Of a DNA stretch of 5,461 bases, positions 5,048 through 5,461 are shown piece after piece. Position numbers and translations under genes: made by a program. Within the stretch, counting starts at the first letter, position 1; every line of letters starts with the position of its first letter. Source of the DNA: Actinomycetes bacterium (GTDB taxonomy: Bacteria; Actinomycetota; Actinomycetes; Actinomycetales; Microbacteriaceae); the NCBI GenBank assembly GCA_023421635.1, contig JAEZSU010000102.1:1-5461 (forward strand), given 5' to 3'. Under the pieces are notes generated by a model. The model did no database searches, was not told the DNA's origin, and was given only the letters and a program-made list of their open reading frames with translations.

Positions 5048-5461
5048 GTGACCCGTCTGCTCCTCATCCGCCACGGCGAGACCGACTGGAACCGCGACCG
5101 GCGGGTTCAGGGCACCACCGACATCCCGCTGAACGACGTCGGTCGCGCGCAGGCGAGGGATGCGGCCGCCACCGTCCAAGCGCTCCTCGGCGACGAGCCG
5201 GCGCTCACGGTCGCCAGCGACCTGCGCCGCGCGCTCGAGACGGCGCGGATCATCGCCGCCGAGCTGTCGCTGCCGGAGCCGTGGACCTCTCCCCTGCTGC
5301 GTGAGCGCAGCTACGGCGACGCCGAGGGGCTCACGATCGAGGAGTACCACGAAGGCTGGGGTGCGTTCGGCGAGGCGGAGCCGCCCGGGGCAGAACCACG
5401 CGACGCCCTGCGCGACCGCGCCTTCCGCGGCATCCGCGCCGCCGTCGCCGAGGCGCGGGGC
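5048..5461 (+). CDS. Histidine phosphatase (phosphoglycerate mutase-like) family protein, N-terminal part
   Basis: The frame is open from GTG 5048-5050 to the right edge, giving 138 residues. The N-terminus MTRLLLIRHGETDWN carries the branch 1 signature, with R8 and H9 (the phosphorylated histidine), G10, E11 and T12. Next come GTTDIPLNDVGRAQA (22-36), the SDLRRALETA block (57-66) with phosphate-binding arginine R61, and LRERSYGDAEG (84-94) with general acid E86. The second catalytic histidine lies beyond the window. The function is hydrolysis or transfer of phosphate esters; relatives include cofactor-dependent mutases, adenosylcobalamin-pathway phosphatases and broad-specificity enzymes, and which applies cannot be told. 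The ribosome site is weak (GGA at 5039-5041, six nt before GTG), fitting translation behind the sirtuin gene 20 nt upstream. Confidence 0.9.
   Translation, partial: MTRLLLIRHGETDWNRDRRVQGTTDIPLNDVGRAQARDAAATVQALLGDEPALTVASDLRRALETARIIAAELSLPEPWTSPLLRERSYGDAEGLTIEEYHEGWGAFGEAEPPGAEPRDALRDRAFRGIRAAVAEARG

Overview
The window reads as chromosomal DNA of a high-GC Gram-positive bacterium. Strong G/C third-position bias, GTG and TTG starts, AGGAGG ribosome sites and the protein families present all point to Actinobacteria. The combination most resembles Microbacteriaceae, perhaps Microbacterium; that family-level placement comes from remembered protein resemblance, not from a search.

Layout, left to right. 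Positions 1-386 (minus) hold the N-terminal part of an MbfA-like protein: a ferritin-like domain that should be followed by a VIT1/CCC1 transporter domain outside the window. A 71-nt gap with a small hairpin and a palindrome separates it from a complete superfamily 2 DEAD/DEAH-box helicase at 458-2338 (minus, TTG start). A 109-nt divergent intergenic region (2339-2447), containing a 7-bp inverted repeat and promoter-like sequences, leads to a cytoplasmic SGNH/GDSL hydrolase (2448-3296, plus). Its 3' end overlaps by 19 bp the convergent end of a SpoU/TrmH-type RNA 2'-O-methyltransferase (3278-4084, minus). A second divergent intergenic region of 91 nt precedes a class II (SIRT4-like) sirtuin (4176-5027, plus). 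Twenty nt further on starts a histidine phosphatase (5048 onward, plus), cut by the right edge.

The genes do not form one pathway. They look like conserved actinobacterial housekeeping genes: metal/iron handling, nucleic acid remodelling, ester hydrolysis, RNA methylation, protein deacylation and phosphate-ester hydrolysis. The only likely co-transcribed pair is sirtuin plus phosphatase; helicase to MbfA-like is possible. I see no mobile element, CRISPR array, tRNA, rRNA or prophage signature, and no convincing new multi-gene system.

The points most worth a second look are smaller: a strongly repeated GGATGC/GCATCC hexamer, unassigned C-terminal modules on the helicase and on the SGNH hydrolase, a palindrome at the predicted transcription start of the MbfA-like gene, a hairpin leader ahead of the TTG-started helicase, and a recurring short-leader promoter layout.
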